Below, one piece after another: positions 56,508 through 64,000 of a DNA stretch of 64,000 bases. The DNA is from Polycladidibacter hongkongensis (GTDB lineage: Bacteria; Pseudomonadota; Alphaproteobacteria; Rhizobiales; Stappiaceae): positions 186,001 to 250,000 of the forward strand of contig NZ_LLWC01000036.1 in assembly GCF_001561995.1 (NCBI RefSeq), read 5' to 3'. How positions within the stretch are numbered: position 1 is the stretch's first letter; every line of letters starts with the position of its first letter. A model generated the notes under the pieces. The model was given only the letters and a program-made list of their open reading frames with translations. It searched no databases and was not told where the DNA came from. The position numbers were made by a program, and so were the translations under genes.

Positions 56508-57386
56508 ATGATTATCATGCGAATGCGCGGCGGACTGGGAAACCAGCTGTTTCAATATGCTTTGGGTCGCAAACTGGCGCTACGCCACAATTGTCCGTTG
56601 CGATTAGATGGCGCGAGTTACACGACAACCTATGATCGTGAATTGCTTCTGCGTGATTTTGCCATTAAGGCACAGCTGGCCTCTCACGAGGAGATCTACC
56701 AAGTGCTGAGACCTGCGCGACAATTTGATAGGAAGGTGCGACAGTTGCGCCGGTTTTGGCCACCCTATCGGCGCCGGGTAACGGCGGAAAAGTACTGGCA
56801 TCGCTCCCCTGAGAAAGTGGATGTACACTTACCGGGATATGTCGATGGTTTTTTCCAGCAATATTGCCATGCCAGTGAGGTTCGCAAAGCCCTGCAGGAG
56901 GAAATATGCCTCACAAAGCCACTGCACCCGGCTCGACAGCATCTACTTAGCCAGATTAAACAGGGATCCAGTGTTGTCCTGCATGTGCGGAGGGGGGATT
57001 ATCTCAGTCCTGAAGTGATGCGAAAGTTTGGTAGCTGCTCGCTCGGGTATTACCGGGCCGCGATCAACCGGATGCAACAGAATGGACCTGATCTGCGTTT
57101 TTTCCTGTTCTCCGATGATCCGCTGTGGGTGCGGCAAGCATTTAGTGATCTTGCTAACGCCAACGTCGTGCCAATAATAGGTGATGGACGGGATCATGAA
57201 GACTTGATGCTGATGGCCGAATGCAAGCATGCTATTATTGCCAATAGCAGCTTCAGCTGGTGGGCGGCATTTCTAAATCAAAATCCAGAAAAACAAATCA
57301 TCGCACCGGATTGTTGGTTTGCCGATGGCAGCATGGATGAGGATAAATTGTTGCCGCCGGAGTGGCAAAGGCTGCCGCCGCGCTGA
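56508..57386 (+). CDS. Alpha-1,2-fucosyltransferase, GT11
   Basis: A 292-residue GT11 enzyme adding fucose in alpha-1,2 linkage to a surface glycan. The GT11 start MRGGLGNQLFQYALG is at residues 6-20, the GDP-fucose site VRRGDY at about 159-164, FSDDPLWV near 210, and ANSSFSWWAAFLN at about 243-255. The ATG at 56508 with GAGG upstream is preferred to 56415. It converges on a GT61 gene. No other sugar genes are beside it. Confidence 0.88.
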   Translation: MIIMRMRGGLGNQLFQYALGRKLALRHNCPLRLDGASYTTTYDRELLLRDFAIKAQLASHEEIYQVLRPARQFDRKVRQLRRFWPPYRRRVTAEKYWHRSPEKVDVHLPGYVDGFFQQYCHASEVRKALQEEICLTKPLHPARQHLLSQIKQGSSVVLHVRRGDYLSPEVMRKFGSCSLGYYRAAINRMQQNGPDLRFFLFSDDPLWVRQAFSDLANANVVPIIGDGRDHEDLMLMAECKHAIIANSSFSWWAAFLNQNPEKQIIAPDCWFADGSMDEDKLLPPEWQRLPPR

Positions 57387-57434
57387 GCCGCATTGTGCGG
57401 GCTCGCACAGCGCACGGCTGCTTACTAAAGGTGC

Positions 57435-58628
57435 CTAGATGTGTTCTAGAAGCGTGTCGCAAGCAGCGAGCAGATCTCCTTGGGCCTTATCTGAAAGGGT
57501 GAAATGTTGATGGGCTTGGCTGCGCTCGCCTAAAATGGGGGTATATTGATGCTCTTTCACGGTAGCCAGCCACGCAAAGGCGCTTTGCACATAGTCGCCG
57601 GGAAAAAGCTCGATGACAGCCCCGCCATTTTGAGTGAACAGCATGTTCGTCAATCCGGCACCATGTGGGGCGACGACCAGCCTCGCCTCATCAAACAGCT
57701 TGAGCTGTGCTTTGATGCTGAGTTCGGCTGCGCGAATGATTTCAAACCCGCGGGATTTAAGCTGTGGTAAAAACTCCGCCTCATTCAGCAGGTTACGAAT
57801 GCGGGCATCTGCGCGGCTAATATACAGCTTGCGCCACGGCTCACTGCAAGGAGAGACCTCAAAGGCGGCCAGTACTGTTTTGCGAAGCAGTTCTGCCTTT
57901 TCTTTGGAGGCCGGACGGCGAAATTCGCAAGGATTATCATAATTCAACTGCCAGATATGCACAGCCTCCAAGCGGTTGTTATTGGCCAATTTAAGCAGAT
58001 TTAGCTTAGGGTAAAACTCGCAAAGATAGGCGAAAAGCCGCTCCTGCATTGGCGATAAGTCCGGCCTGACAACGAGCGTTAGCGGTTCATTTTGCCATGC
58101 GAAATCCTGCAGTACCGTGAGCAGGTAAGGCAGATAATCCATGAGGAAGTGGTAGTAGTGCCGATGCCCACTCTGCAATCCCATAAAGTTGAGTGCCCGC
58201 CCGTTAAGGCGTCGTGTTTTCAATCGTCGTAGGCGCGCGGTGTTGGCACCAATCTCCCTCGTTTGCCCTTTGGCTGCGAAGGAATAAGCCGCACCCGTGT
58301 GCCCATAAATGTAGCCAGCACCCAGATCATAAAGCGTGAAGTTGTCTTTTGCAGAAGGTACAATCTGCCCATAGCGGGCACGTTCCAATTGGCCGTGCGC
58401 TTCGAAGAAAACCCTAGTGGATGGCGAGAGTGACAGTTCTTGCGGTTGGTTTTGTTGGTACAGCAGCGTGGCCGCTCGTGACCAAGCGGGGTTGAAAGCA
58501 GTGCAGTTCAGCTGACGAGCCAACCACGGCGAGACGATCGGCACGCGCGCCGCCATTGCATGCCTAATTTGGCGGGAGGTTGGAATCCAGCTACGCCAAT
58601 AAGGTGCTTTTCGCATACGCCTGCCCAT
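57435..58628 (-). CDS. GT61-family glycosyltransferase (DUF563)
   Basis: A 397-residue glycosyltransferase. The family segments are GHRHYYHFLMDYLPYL (about 162-177), KLYISRADARIRNL, and APHGAGLTNMLF followed by AVIELFPG. GT61 members modify surface polysaccharides; donor and acceptor are unknown. It converges on the GT11 gene, with a 48-base gap holding a weak TGTGCG/CGCACA hairpin at 57394-57409. Confidence 0.82.
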   Translation of the reverse strand: MGRRMRKAPYWRSWIPTSRQIRHAMAARVPIVSPWLARQLNCTAFNPAWSRAATLLYQQNQPQELSLSPSTRVFFEAHGQLERARYGQIVPSAKDNFTLYDLGAGYIYGHTGAAYSFAAKGQTREIGANTARLRRLKTRRLNGRALNFMGLQSGHRHYYHFLMDYLPYLLTVLQDFAWQNEPLTLVVRPDLSPMQERLFAYLCEFYPKLNLLKLANNNRLEAVHIWQLNYDNPCEFRRPASKEKAELLRKTVLAAFEVSPCSEPWRKLYISRADARIRNLLNEAEFLPQLKSRGFEIIRAAELSIKAQLKLFDEARLVVAPHGAGLTNMLFTQNGGAVIELFPGDYVQSAFAWLATVKEHQYTPILGERSQAHQHFTLSDKAQGDLLAACDTLLEHI

Positions 58629-58756
58629 GCTTCTTTATCTTGAGCAGCAGGGTTGGCTATTTAGAATAAAATGGCAAACCGGAGAAAATTAGGGAGGCAA
58701 CAAGGCCCCTACCCCGCACGCCATAAACGCGCGAGGCAGGAATTTACGTTTATGAA

Positions 58757-60325
58757 TTACCCAGCGGTTGGGGCTGTCCATTTCAGCAAGGGTTTACGGG
58801 CTGCGGCGGTTTCGTCCAAACGGCGGCGCGGAGCGTGGAATGGTGCGCCCTCAAAGCGGCTGGTGTCCCCTTCCTTAGCTGAGATCACAAGATCACGCAG
58901 GGTGGCGACAAACAGATCCAGCGATGCACGGCTTTCTGATTCTGTTGGTTCGATAAGCATGGCCCCATGTACAACCAGCGGGAAGTACATGGTCATGGGG
59001 TGATAGCCTTCATCAATCATCGCCTTGGCGAAATCCAGCGTGGTTACACCGGTATCTTTGAGGAAGGTGTCATCAAACAGCACTTCGTGCATGCAAGGCT
59101 TTTCACCGTAAGGCAAGCTCATCAGATCTTGCAGGCCAACACGCACGTAGTTGGCATTCAGCACCGCATCTTCTGAAGCCTGTTGCAGACCATCTGAGCC
59201 ATGGGAAAGCATGTAGGCCAGTGCCCGCACGAACATGCCCATTTGTCCATGGAACGCTGTCATGCGGCCAAAGGGCTGCTCACCCTCTACCAATTGACTG
59301 GTGTTCTCCACCAGTTCTAGCCCTTCATCGGTGCGGCGAATGAATGGAAGCGGCGCAAATGGTGCCAAGCGCTGTGACAACACCACCGGACCGGAGCCCG
59401 GGCCACCGCCGCCATGGGGCGTGGAGAAGGTTTTGTGCAGGTTGATGTGCATGGCATCAATGCCCAGATCCCCCGGGCGTGCTTTGCCAACGATGGCGTT
59501 GAAGTTGGCGCCATCGCAGTAGAAATATGCACCTGCCTCATGGATCAGGTTAGCGATCTCGACCACTTGCGGCTCGAAGAGGCCGCAGGTGTTGGGGTTG
59601 GTCAGCATAAGGGCTGCCACTTCACCTTCGTGCTCTTTTAGCTTGTCGGCTACGGCTTGCGGGTCCACGGTGCCATCATCGCGCGCGGGCACGGCAACCA
59701 CCTTGTAGCCAATGAGGGCGGCGGTGGCTGGGTTGGTGCCATGAGCACTTTCTGGAACCAGCACGATGGAACGTTGTTCACCGCGGGCCAGCAGGGCCTG
59801 CTTGATGGCCATCATGCCACACTGCTCGCCATGGGCGCCAGCTTTCGGGCTCATGGCAACGGCGGTGGTGCCTGTGAGCTGCATCAGCCATTCGGCCAGC
59901 ATGTCGATCAACTCGTACGCGCCGCTGGCGGTGGATACCGGCTGCAGTGGGTGCAGATCGGCAAAACCGGCAAGACGGGCTAGCTTTTCGTTGAGGCGCG
60001 GGTTGTGCTTCATAGTGCAGGAACCCAACGGGTATAAACCTGCATCAATGGCGTAATTCATACGCGAAAGACGCACATAATGGCGCATGGTTTCCGGCTC
60101 GGTGAAAGCAGGGAGCGCAATTTCGCTTTGGCGGGCATGGTTGCCAAGGCGCGGACTAAACTCTTCCGGCTCGTCCAGATCTACACCACAGATGTTCCAG
60201 TGGCCAAGCTCGAACAGGAGCGGCTCTTCCATATCCAGCGCGCGATTGCCGGTGAAGGTTTTACGCTGTTCACCAAGCGCTGCACCGGCTGGAGCCGTTG
60301 GGCGGCCTTGCGTGTTCATGCTCAT
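58757..60325 (-). CDS. gcvPB: Glycine dehydrogenase (decarboxylating) subunit 2
   Basis: A 522-residue PLP subunit of the glycine cleavage P-protein in its split form. The cofactor lysine is in [20 protein letters not shown], near residue 300, after [10 protein letters not shown]. It overlaps gcvPA by four bases (ATGA). It is the last gene of the gcvT-gcvH-gcvPA-gcvPB operon. Confidence 0.95.
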   Translation of the reverse strand: MSMNTQGRPTAPAGAALGEQRKTFTGNRALDMEEPLLFELGHWNICGVDLDEPEEFSPRLGNHARQSEIALPAFTEPETMRHYVRLSRMNYAIDAGLYPLGSCTMKHNPRLNEKLARLAGFADLHPLQPVSTASGAYELIDMLAEWLMQLTGTTAVAMSPKAGAHGEQCGMMAIKQALLARGEQRSIVLVPESAHGTNPATAALIGYKVVAVPARDDGTVDPQAVADKLKEHEGEVAALMLTNPNTCGLFEPQVVEIANLIHEAGAYFYCDGANFNAIVGKARPGDLGIDAMHINLHKTFSTPHGGGGPGSGPVVLSQRLAPFAPLPFIRRTDEGLELVENTSQLVEGEQPFGRMTAFHGQMGMFVRALAYMLSHGSDGLQQASEDAVLNANYVRVGLQDLMSLPYGEKPCMHEVLFDDTFLKDTGVTTLDFAKAMIDEGYHPMTMYFPLVVHGAMLIEPTESESRASLDLFVATLRDLVISAKEGDTSRFEGAPFHAPRRRLDETAAARKPLLKWTAPTAG

Positions 60326-61671
60326 GCCAGCACCTCCTTCAAAGCTGCCGCGTAGGCGTCAATATCGTCTTGTGTGTTGGTTTCAGTTGCAGCAACGGTG
60401 ATTAACTGCGCCACGTCCGGCTGATCCGGCAACAAACGCGAAACGGGTACACCGCCCAGCACGCCATTGACCGCCAGGGCTTCAATCACATCATTGGCAT
60501 CTGCGGGCACTTTGATGGTGAACTCGTTAAAGAAGGCTTTGTTCAGTACCTCCACACCCTCAACAGCGCCAAGGGCATCGGCCAGTTTGACTGCATTGTG
60601 GTGGTTAATGCGAGCCAGCTTATTGAGGCCCAAACCGCCGAGCATGGTCATATGAATGGAAAATGCCAGCGCACACAGGCCGGAGTTGGTGCAAATGTTA
60701 GAGGTGGCTTTATCGCGGCGAATGTGCTGCTCGCGGGTGGATAGGGTGAGCACAAACCCGCGCTTGCCTTCTGCATCCACTGTTTCACCACAGACACGAC
60801 CGGGCATGTTGCGAACGTATTTCTGCCTTGTCGCGAACAGACCCACGTATGGGCCGCCGAAATTCAGCGCGTTGCCAATAGACTGCCCCTCGCCAACGAC
60901 GATATCTGCCCCTTGGACGCCGGGACTTTCGATCAGGCCGAGGGAGACAACCTCTGTAAACACAGCAATGAGCAACGCTTTGTGGTCATGGGCTTTTTCT
61001 GCGATCGGCTTTAGATCGATCAACTGGCCATAGAAGGAGGGAGATTGTACCACCACACAGGAGGTATCGTCGTCGATCTGCGCCAAAATATCTTCTGTGC
61101 CATATGGATCAGCTGGCAGAGCAACAACGGATGCGCCGGGCAGCTGGGCGGAAATGCCCTCGACAACCTCGCGGTATTGCGGATGAAGACCACCAGAGAT
61201 CACGGCTTTTTTCTTACGGGTCACGCGGTGGGCCATGAGAACGGCTTCGGCAGTGCCGGTGGAGCCGTCATACATGGAGGCGTTGGCCACATCCATGCCG
61301 GTCAGCTCCGCTACTTGTGTTTGAAACTCAAACAGCGCTTGCAGTGTGCCTTGTGTGATTTCCGGCTGATAGGGCGTGTAGCTGGTGAGAAACTCGGAGC
61401 GCTGGATCAGATGATCCACCGTTGCGGGCACGTGGTGCTTATATGCACCGGCACCAACGAAGAACGGCTGATCGCCAGCGGCGCTGTTTTTTGCGGCCAT
61501 GCGGGAAAGCAGGCGCTCCACCTCCAGCTCGGTTTTGCGTTTCGGCAGGGATTCCAGTGCTTTAATGCGCTTGTCCTGCGGGATATCGGCAAACAGCTCA
61601 TCGATACCGTCGATGCCGATACGGGCCATCATGGCCGCGCGATCATTATCTGAGAGCGGAAGATACCGCAT
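60322..61671 (-). CDS. gcvPA: Glycine dehydrogenase (decarboxylating) subunit 1
   Basis: A 449-residue partner of gcvPB in the split P-protein, decarboxylating glycine and passing the aminomethyl group to the lipoyl arm of GcvH. Typical segments are [34 protein letters not shown] and [17 protein letters not shown]-started frame opens at 61740; the ATG at 61671 with GGAG upstream gives the standard N-terminus [14 protein letters not shown]. Confidence 0.95.
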   Translation of the reverse strand: MRYLPLSDNDRAAMMARIGIDGIDELFADIPQDKRIKALESLPKRKTELEVERLLSRMAAKNSAAGDQPFFVGAGAYKHHVPATVDHLIQRSEFLTSYTPYQPEITQGTLQALFEFQTQVAELTGMDVANASMYDGSTGTAEAVLMAHRVTRKKKAVISGGLHPQYREVVEGISAQLPGASVVALPADPYGTEDILAQIDDDTSCVVVQSPSFYGQLIDLKPIAEKAHDHKALLIAVFTEVVSLGLIESPGVQGADIVVGEGQSIGNALNFGGPYVGLFATRQKYVRNMPGRVCGETVDAEGKRGFVLTLSTREQHIRRDKATSNICTNSGLCALAFSIHMTMLGGLGLNKLARINHHNAVKLADALGAVEGVEVLNKAFFNEFTIKVPADANDVIEALAVNGVLGGVPVSRLLPDQPDVAQLITVAATETNTQDDIDAYAAALKEVLA

Positions 61672-61762
61672 ACTTGTGTCTCCAAAACTCGTGAGTGGCG
61701 GGCGGCGCTTGGCAGCGGCAGCAAGACGCTCGCGTTTCAAGCAAGCGCCTCACCTCGCTGGT

Positions 61763-61800
61763 AAAACCGGATAGATGAAGCCGGGCAGATAAAACCGGCG
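61763..61800. repeat. imperfect short tandem repeat between gcvH and gcvPA
   Basis: Three units of about 14-15 bases built on AACCGG-ATAGATGA, AGCCGG-GCAGATAA and AACCGG-CG. Short and imperfect; likely of no function. Confidence 0.4.
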
Positions 61801-61806
61801 TTTCAC

Positions 61807-62178
61807 CTAGAGGCTATCGACGAATGCTTTGTAATCGTCGGCGCTCATCAGCTCTTCCAGCTGAGCGGTGTTGGCAAGCTTCATCTTGAAGAACCACGCG
61901 CCAGCTTCCGGCTCTTCGTTTACTTTTGCAGGCTCATCAACCAGCACTTCATTGCCCTCAATAATTTCGCCATCAAGCGGGGCGTAAACTTCGCTGGCCG
62001 CCTTTACGGATTCTACAACGGCTGCCTCATCGCCCTTGGCAAGAGTTTTGCCCGTTTCTGGCAGTTCAACGAAGACCACGTCACCGAGCTGGGCCTGTGC
62101 GTAATCGGTGATACCGACGGTGGCAGTGTCGCCTTCTACTTGGATCCACTCGTGGTCATTGGTGAAGTAAGTGCTCAT
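61807..62178 (-). CDS. gcvH: Glycine cleavage system H protein
   Basis: A 123-residue lipoyl carrier protein shuttling the aminomethyl group between P and T proteins. The lipoyl lysine is K59 in [15 protein letters not shown]. The frame opens at 62250; the ATG at 62178 gives the standard start [12 protein letters not shown]. It follows gcvT by 84 bases. Confidence 0.95.
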   Translation of the reverse strand: MSTYFTNDHEWIQVEGDTATVGITDYAQAQLGDVVFVELPETGKTLAKGDEAAVVESVKAASEVYAPLDGEIIEGNEVLVDEPAKVNEEPEAGAWFFKMKLANTAQLEELMSADDYKAFVDSL

Positions 62179-62262
62179 GGCTGTTCCCTTAAGTCTCAGG
62201 AGTTTATTTGCTTGTTGGTTTGGTTGTTTGCGTGGCGGGCCAAAGCCCAAAGCCTGTTAAGC

Positions 62263-63408
62263 CTAAGCTGGTTTGCGATAATAGCGCTGCGGCACAAATG
62301 GCATGGCCGTGACGGTGGCGGGAAGCGCCTTGCCGCGCACAAGCACTTCCAGCTTGGTGCCATCTTGGGCATGGGCGGCGGGGACATAGCCCATGGCGAT
62401 TGGTGCGCCCATTGTTGGGGCAAATCCGCCGGATGTGAGTGCGCCGATGACCTTATCTGTGCCCGGCAAGACGATTTCTGCGCCTTCTCGCGCTGGTGCC
62501 CGGCCTTCGATTTTCAAGCCAACGCGCAGGATTTTTGGCCCATCGACCAGCTGCTTCTGGATGAGAGCGGCGCCGGGGAAGCCGCCTTGTTCGCGGCGGC
62601 GTTTTTGCATGCAGAAAGTAATGTTACCTTCGACCGGCGTGGTTTTACCGGTAATATCGTGGCCATAGAGGCACAGCCCTGCTTCTACGCGCAGGCTATC
62701 ACGGGCACCAAGGCCGATTGCTTCAACGCGTTCATCGGCAAGCAAAGCCTTGGCGATAGCCTCTGCTGTGCCGGCTTGGCAAGAAATCTCGTAGCCATCT
62801 TCGCCGGTGTAACCAGAGCGAGAGACATGCACCTTGATGCCGTCGAATTCCATTTCCTCAGAGGCCATAAATGCCATTTCTGCAGCCTGAGGCGCATGCA
62901 GGGCCATAACTTCAGCAGCTTTGGGGCCTTGCAGGGCGAGCAGCGCACGTTCTGGCAGCTCTTCCAGAACAACATTCCCAGGCAGTTTGGCACGCAGGTG
63001 TGCGAAATCCTGTTCCTTGCAGGCCGCATTGACAACAATGTATAAGCGGCCATCGTTTTCCTCGCCAGCAGGACGCGTGACCATGAGATCATCAAGAATG
63101 CCGCCATCTTCATTAAGCAGCACTGTGTAGCGCTGGCGGCCGGGCTTCAATTCTTTGAAATTGGAAGGAACGAGAGCTTCCAGCGCGGCTGCGGTGGTGG
63201 CGTGATCTGGCCCCACCAAAAAAGCTTGCCCCATGTGCGAAACATCAAAGAGGCCCGCCGCTTCACGGGTGTGCTGATGCTCTTTCATGATGCCGAGCTT
63301 GTATTGCACCGGCATTGAATACCCGGCGAAGGGTACCATGCGGGCTCCAAGCTCAACATGCAAATCATAAAGCGGGGTAAAGGCGAGAGATGGTGGCGTC
63401 TCGGTCAT
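62263..63408 (-). CDS. gcvT: Aminomethyltransferase, glycine cleavage T protein
   Basis: A 381-residue enzyme moving the one-carbon unit from GcvH to tetrahydrofolate with release of ammonia. The family core AGLFDVSHMGQ, ALLALQGPKA and SRSGYTGEDGYEI is clear. The ATG at 63408, with GAGG upstream, is preferred to 63465. It is the first gene after the tandem glycine riboswitch. Confidence 0.95.
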   Translation of the reverse strand: MTETPPSLAFTPLYDLHVELGARMVPFAGYSMPVQYKLGIMKEHQHTREAAGLFDVSHMGQAFLVGPDHATTAAALEALVPSNFKELKPGRQRYTVLLNEDGGILDDLMVTRPAGEENDGRLYIVVNAACKEQDFAHLRAKLPGNVVLEELPERALLALQGPKAAEVMALHAPQAAEMAFMASEEMEFDGIKVHVSRSGYTGEDGYEISCQAGTAEAIAKALLADERVEAIGLGARDSLRVEAGLCLYGHDITGKTTPVEGNITFCMQKRRREQGGFPGAALIQKQLVDGPKILRVGLKIEGRAPAREGAEIVLPGTDKVIGALTSGGFAPTMGAPIAMGYVPAAHAQDGTKLEVLVRGKALPATVTAMPFVPQRYYRKPA

Positions 63409-63484
63409 TCCAAGGTCCTCAAGATCAGTTGGCGCGATAGAGCTAAGACAGCCTCCTTTTTGCAAAGGATGCCAGATCTTAACG

Positions 63485-63692
63485 CGCCCCCTCTGTCCCG
63501 AGAACCTGAGAGATTTCCCAGCGTTGCCTAGGCAAGCCGGTTACTCCTTCGGTGAGGAGGACCCTTGCAGGCCTCCTGCTTTCCAGAGTGTTGATCGACG
63601 AGCGGTCCTTTTGCCTGAGAGTTTCCGGGGCGGTTGCTCCTTCGGCGATCTCTTGGCCCAGTTTTTTAGAGCCATGGGAGATTCTCTCCCGC
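63485..63692 (-). promoter_or_regulatory. tandem glycine riboswitch controlling gcvT operon
   Basis: On the minus strand the leader has two copies of the glycine aptamer core: CCGAAGGAGCAACC with CTCTCAGGCAAAAGGACCG (aptamer 1, about 63692-63597) and CCGAAGGAGTAACC with CTCTCAGGTTCTCGGGACAG (aptamer 2, about 63592-63487), joined by a short linker. Such tandem aptamers sense glycine and turn on the cleavage genes. The end is 77 bases before the gcvT start. Confidence 0.93.
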
Positions 63693-63798
63693 TTGTCGTG
63701 AACCGGTTGACACCGGCGGCGCCGGCAATCAACAGCTGCCGACCCTATAGCTGGCAAGCCCGAACTCACCAGCTACGCAATTGTATGTATCGTGTTTT

Positions 63799-64000
63799 TT
63801 ACTTCTCGTCGAATCCAAAGATCAGCTCGTAGCCGCCATCATTGGGGATTACGATGTTTTCTTCGACTTTAACCCAAGTTTGAGCCGGTTGGCCGGCCTG
63901 CATTTCAACAGGCACTTTAAACAGCTGCGCGTAAACCGGCTTCTCATCACTGCCAGATTTAACAATAGCCACACGAACCGGCAGCGACGCTGCACCGCCT
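63799..64000 (-). CDS. C-terminal end of an unknown protein (start outside window)
   Basis: An open frame enters from the right edge and stops at 63799 (TAA). The visible 66 residues include LPVRVAIVKSG, QLFKVPVEMQAG, and end in LIFGFDEK. It resembles conserved exported or lipoprotein-type unknowns of Rhizobiales in my memory, but no domain is certain. It is upstream of the glycine riboswitch on the same strand; 106 bases separate them. Confidence 0.6.
   Translation of the reverse strand, partial: GGAASLPVRVAIVKSGSDEKPVYAQLFKVPVEMQAGQPAQTWVKVEENIVIPNDGGYELIFGFDEK

Overview
The window reads as chromosomal core DNA of an alphaproteobacterium, most likely a marine Hyphomicrobiales (Rhizobiales) member of the Stappiaceae/Pseudovibrio kind. 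The order is well supported; the family is only a guess. Supporting signs are a CcrM-type GANTC methyltransferase, ATP synthase F0 genes with both b and b' and no F1 genes beside them, the two-chain glycyl-tRNA synthetase, the smc-dsbA-dciA-mutY neighbourhood, a NadQ-like NAD regulator, a BioR-like biotin regulator with its boxes, and a betaine-lipid pair btaA-btaB. I see no insertion sequence, prophage, CRISPR array, tRNA or rRNA.

Layout. 1-2.3 kb: the end of an unknown gene, then btaB and btaA (minus strand; phosphorus-free membrane lipid), with a Pho-box-like site before btaA. 2.5-7.3 kb: ygfZ, an HD hydrolase, a tyrosine phosphatase, nadQ and a SleB-type wall hydrolase behind a CtrA-like box. 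7.7-10.2 kb: acuI-like reductase and an MFS transporter. 10.7-14.5 kb: nadA, nadB and nadC, with two NadQ-type palindromes before nadA. 14.7-19 kb: ETF-ubiquinone oxidoreductase with a LiuR-type site, a family-4-like uracil-DNA glycosylase, an S49 peptidase and a 43-residue membrane protein. 19.2-25.1 kb: glyQ and glyS, separated by a GH3-family gene whose usual active-site residues appear to be lost. 25.1-32.6 kb: Mpo1-like protein, secreted unknown, malic enzyme, ceramidase-like protein, a glycosyltransferase-like fragment, a radical SAM protein and RNase HII.

32.6-43.2 kb (mostly minus strand): atpI-atpB-atpE-b'-b, smc, two dsbA-like genes, an Inh-like lipoprotein, dciA, and mutY. 43.3-50.9 kb (minus strand): a TonB-dependent receptor, AMP nucleosidase, panD, a DJ-1/PfpI protein, bioB, bioY and bioR. 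51.4-54.7 kb: ccrM and phoX. 54.8-58.6 kb: tyrS with a structured leader, a GT11 fucosyltransferase and a GT61 glycosyltransferase. 58.7-63.7 kb: the glycine cleavage operon gcvT-gcvH-gcvPA-gcvPB (minus strand) behind a tandem glycine riboswitch, then the end of an unknown gene at the right edge.

How it works together. The content is housekeeping metabolism, but it holds several readable regulatory circuits: NadQ/nadABC, BioR/bioYB, the glycine riboswitch with gcv, possible PhoB control of btaAB and phoX, possible CtrA/GANTC control of ccrM and the wall hydrolase, and possible LiuR control of ETF-QO. The most unusual coding feature is the degenerate GH3 protein wedged between glyQ and glyS. 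I found no convincing new multigene defence or mobile system. Operator assignments rest on motif matching by eye.
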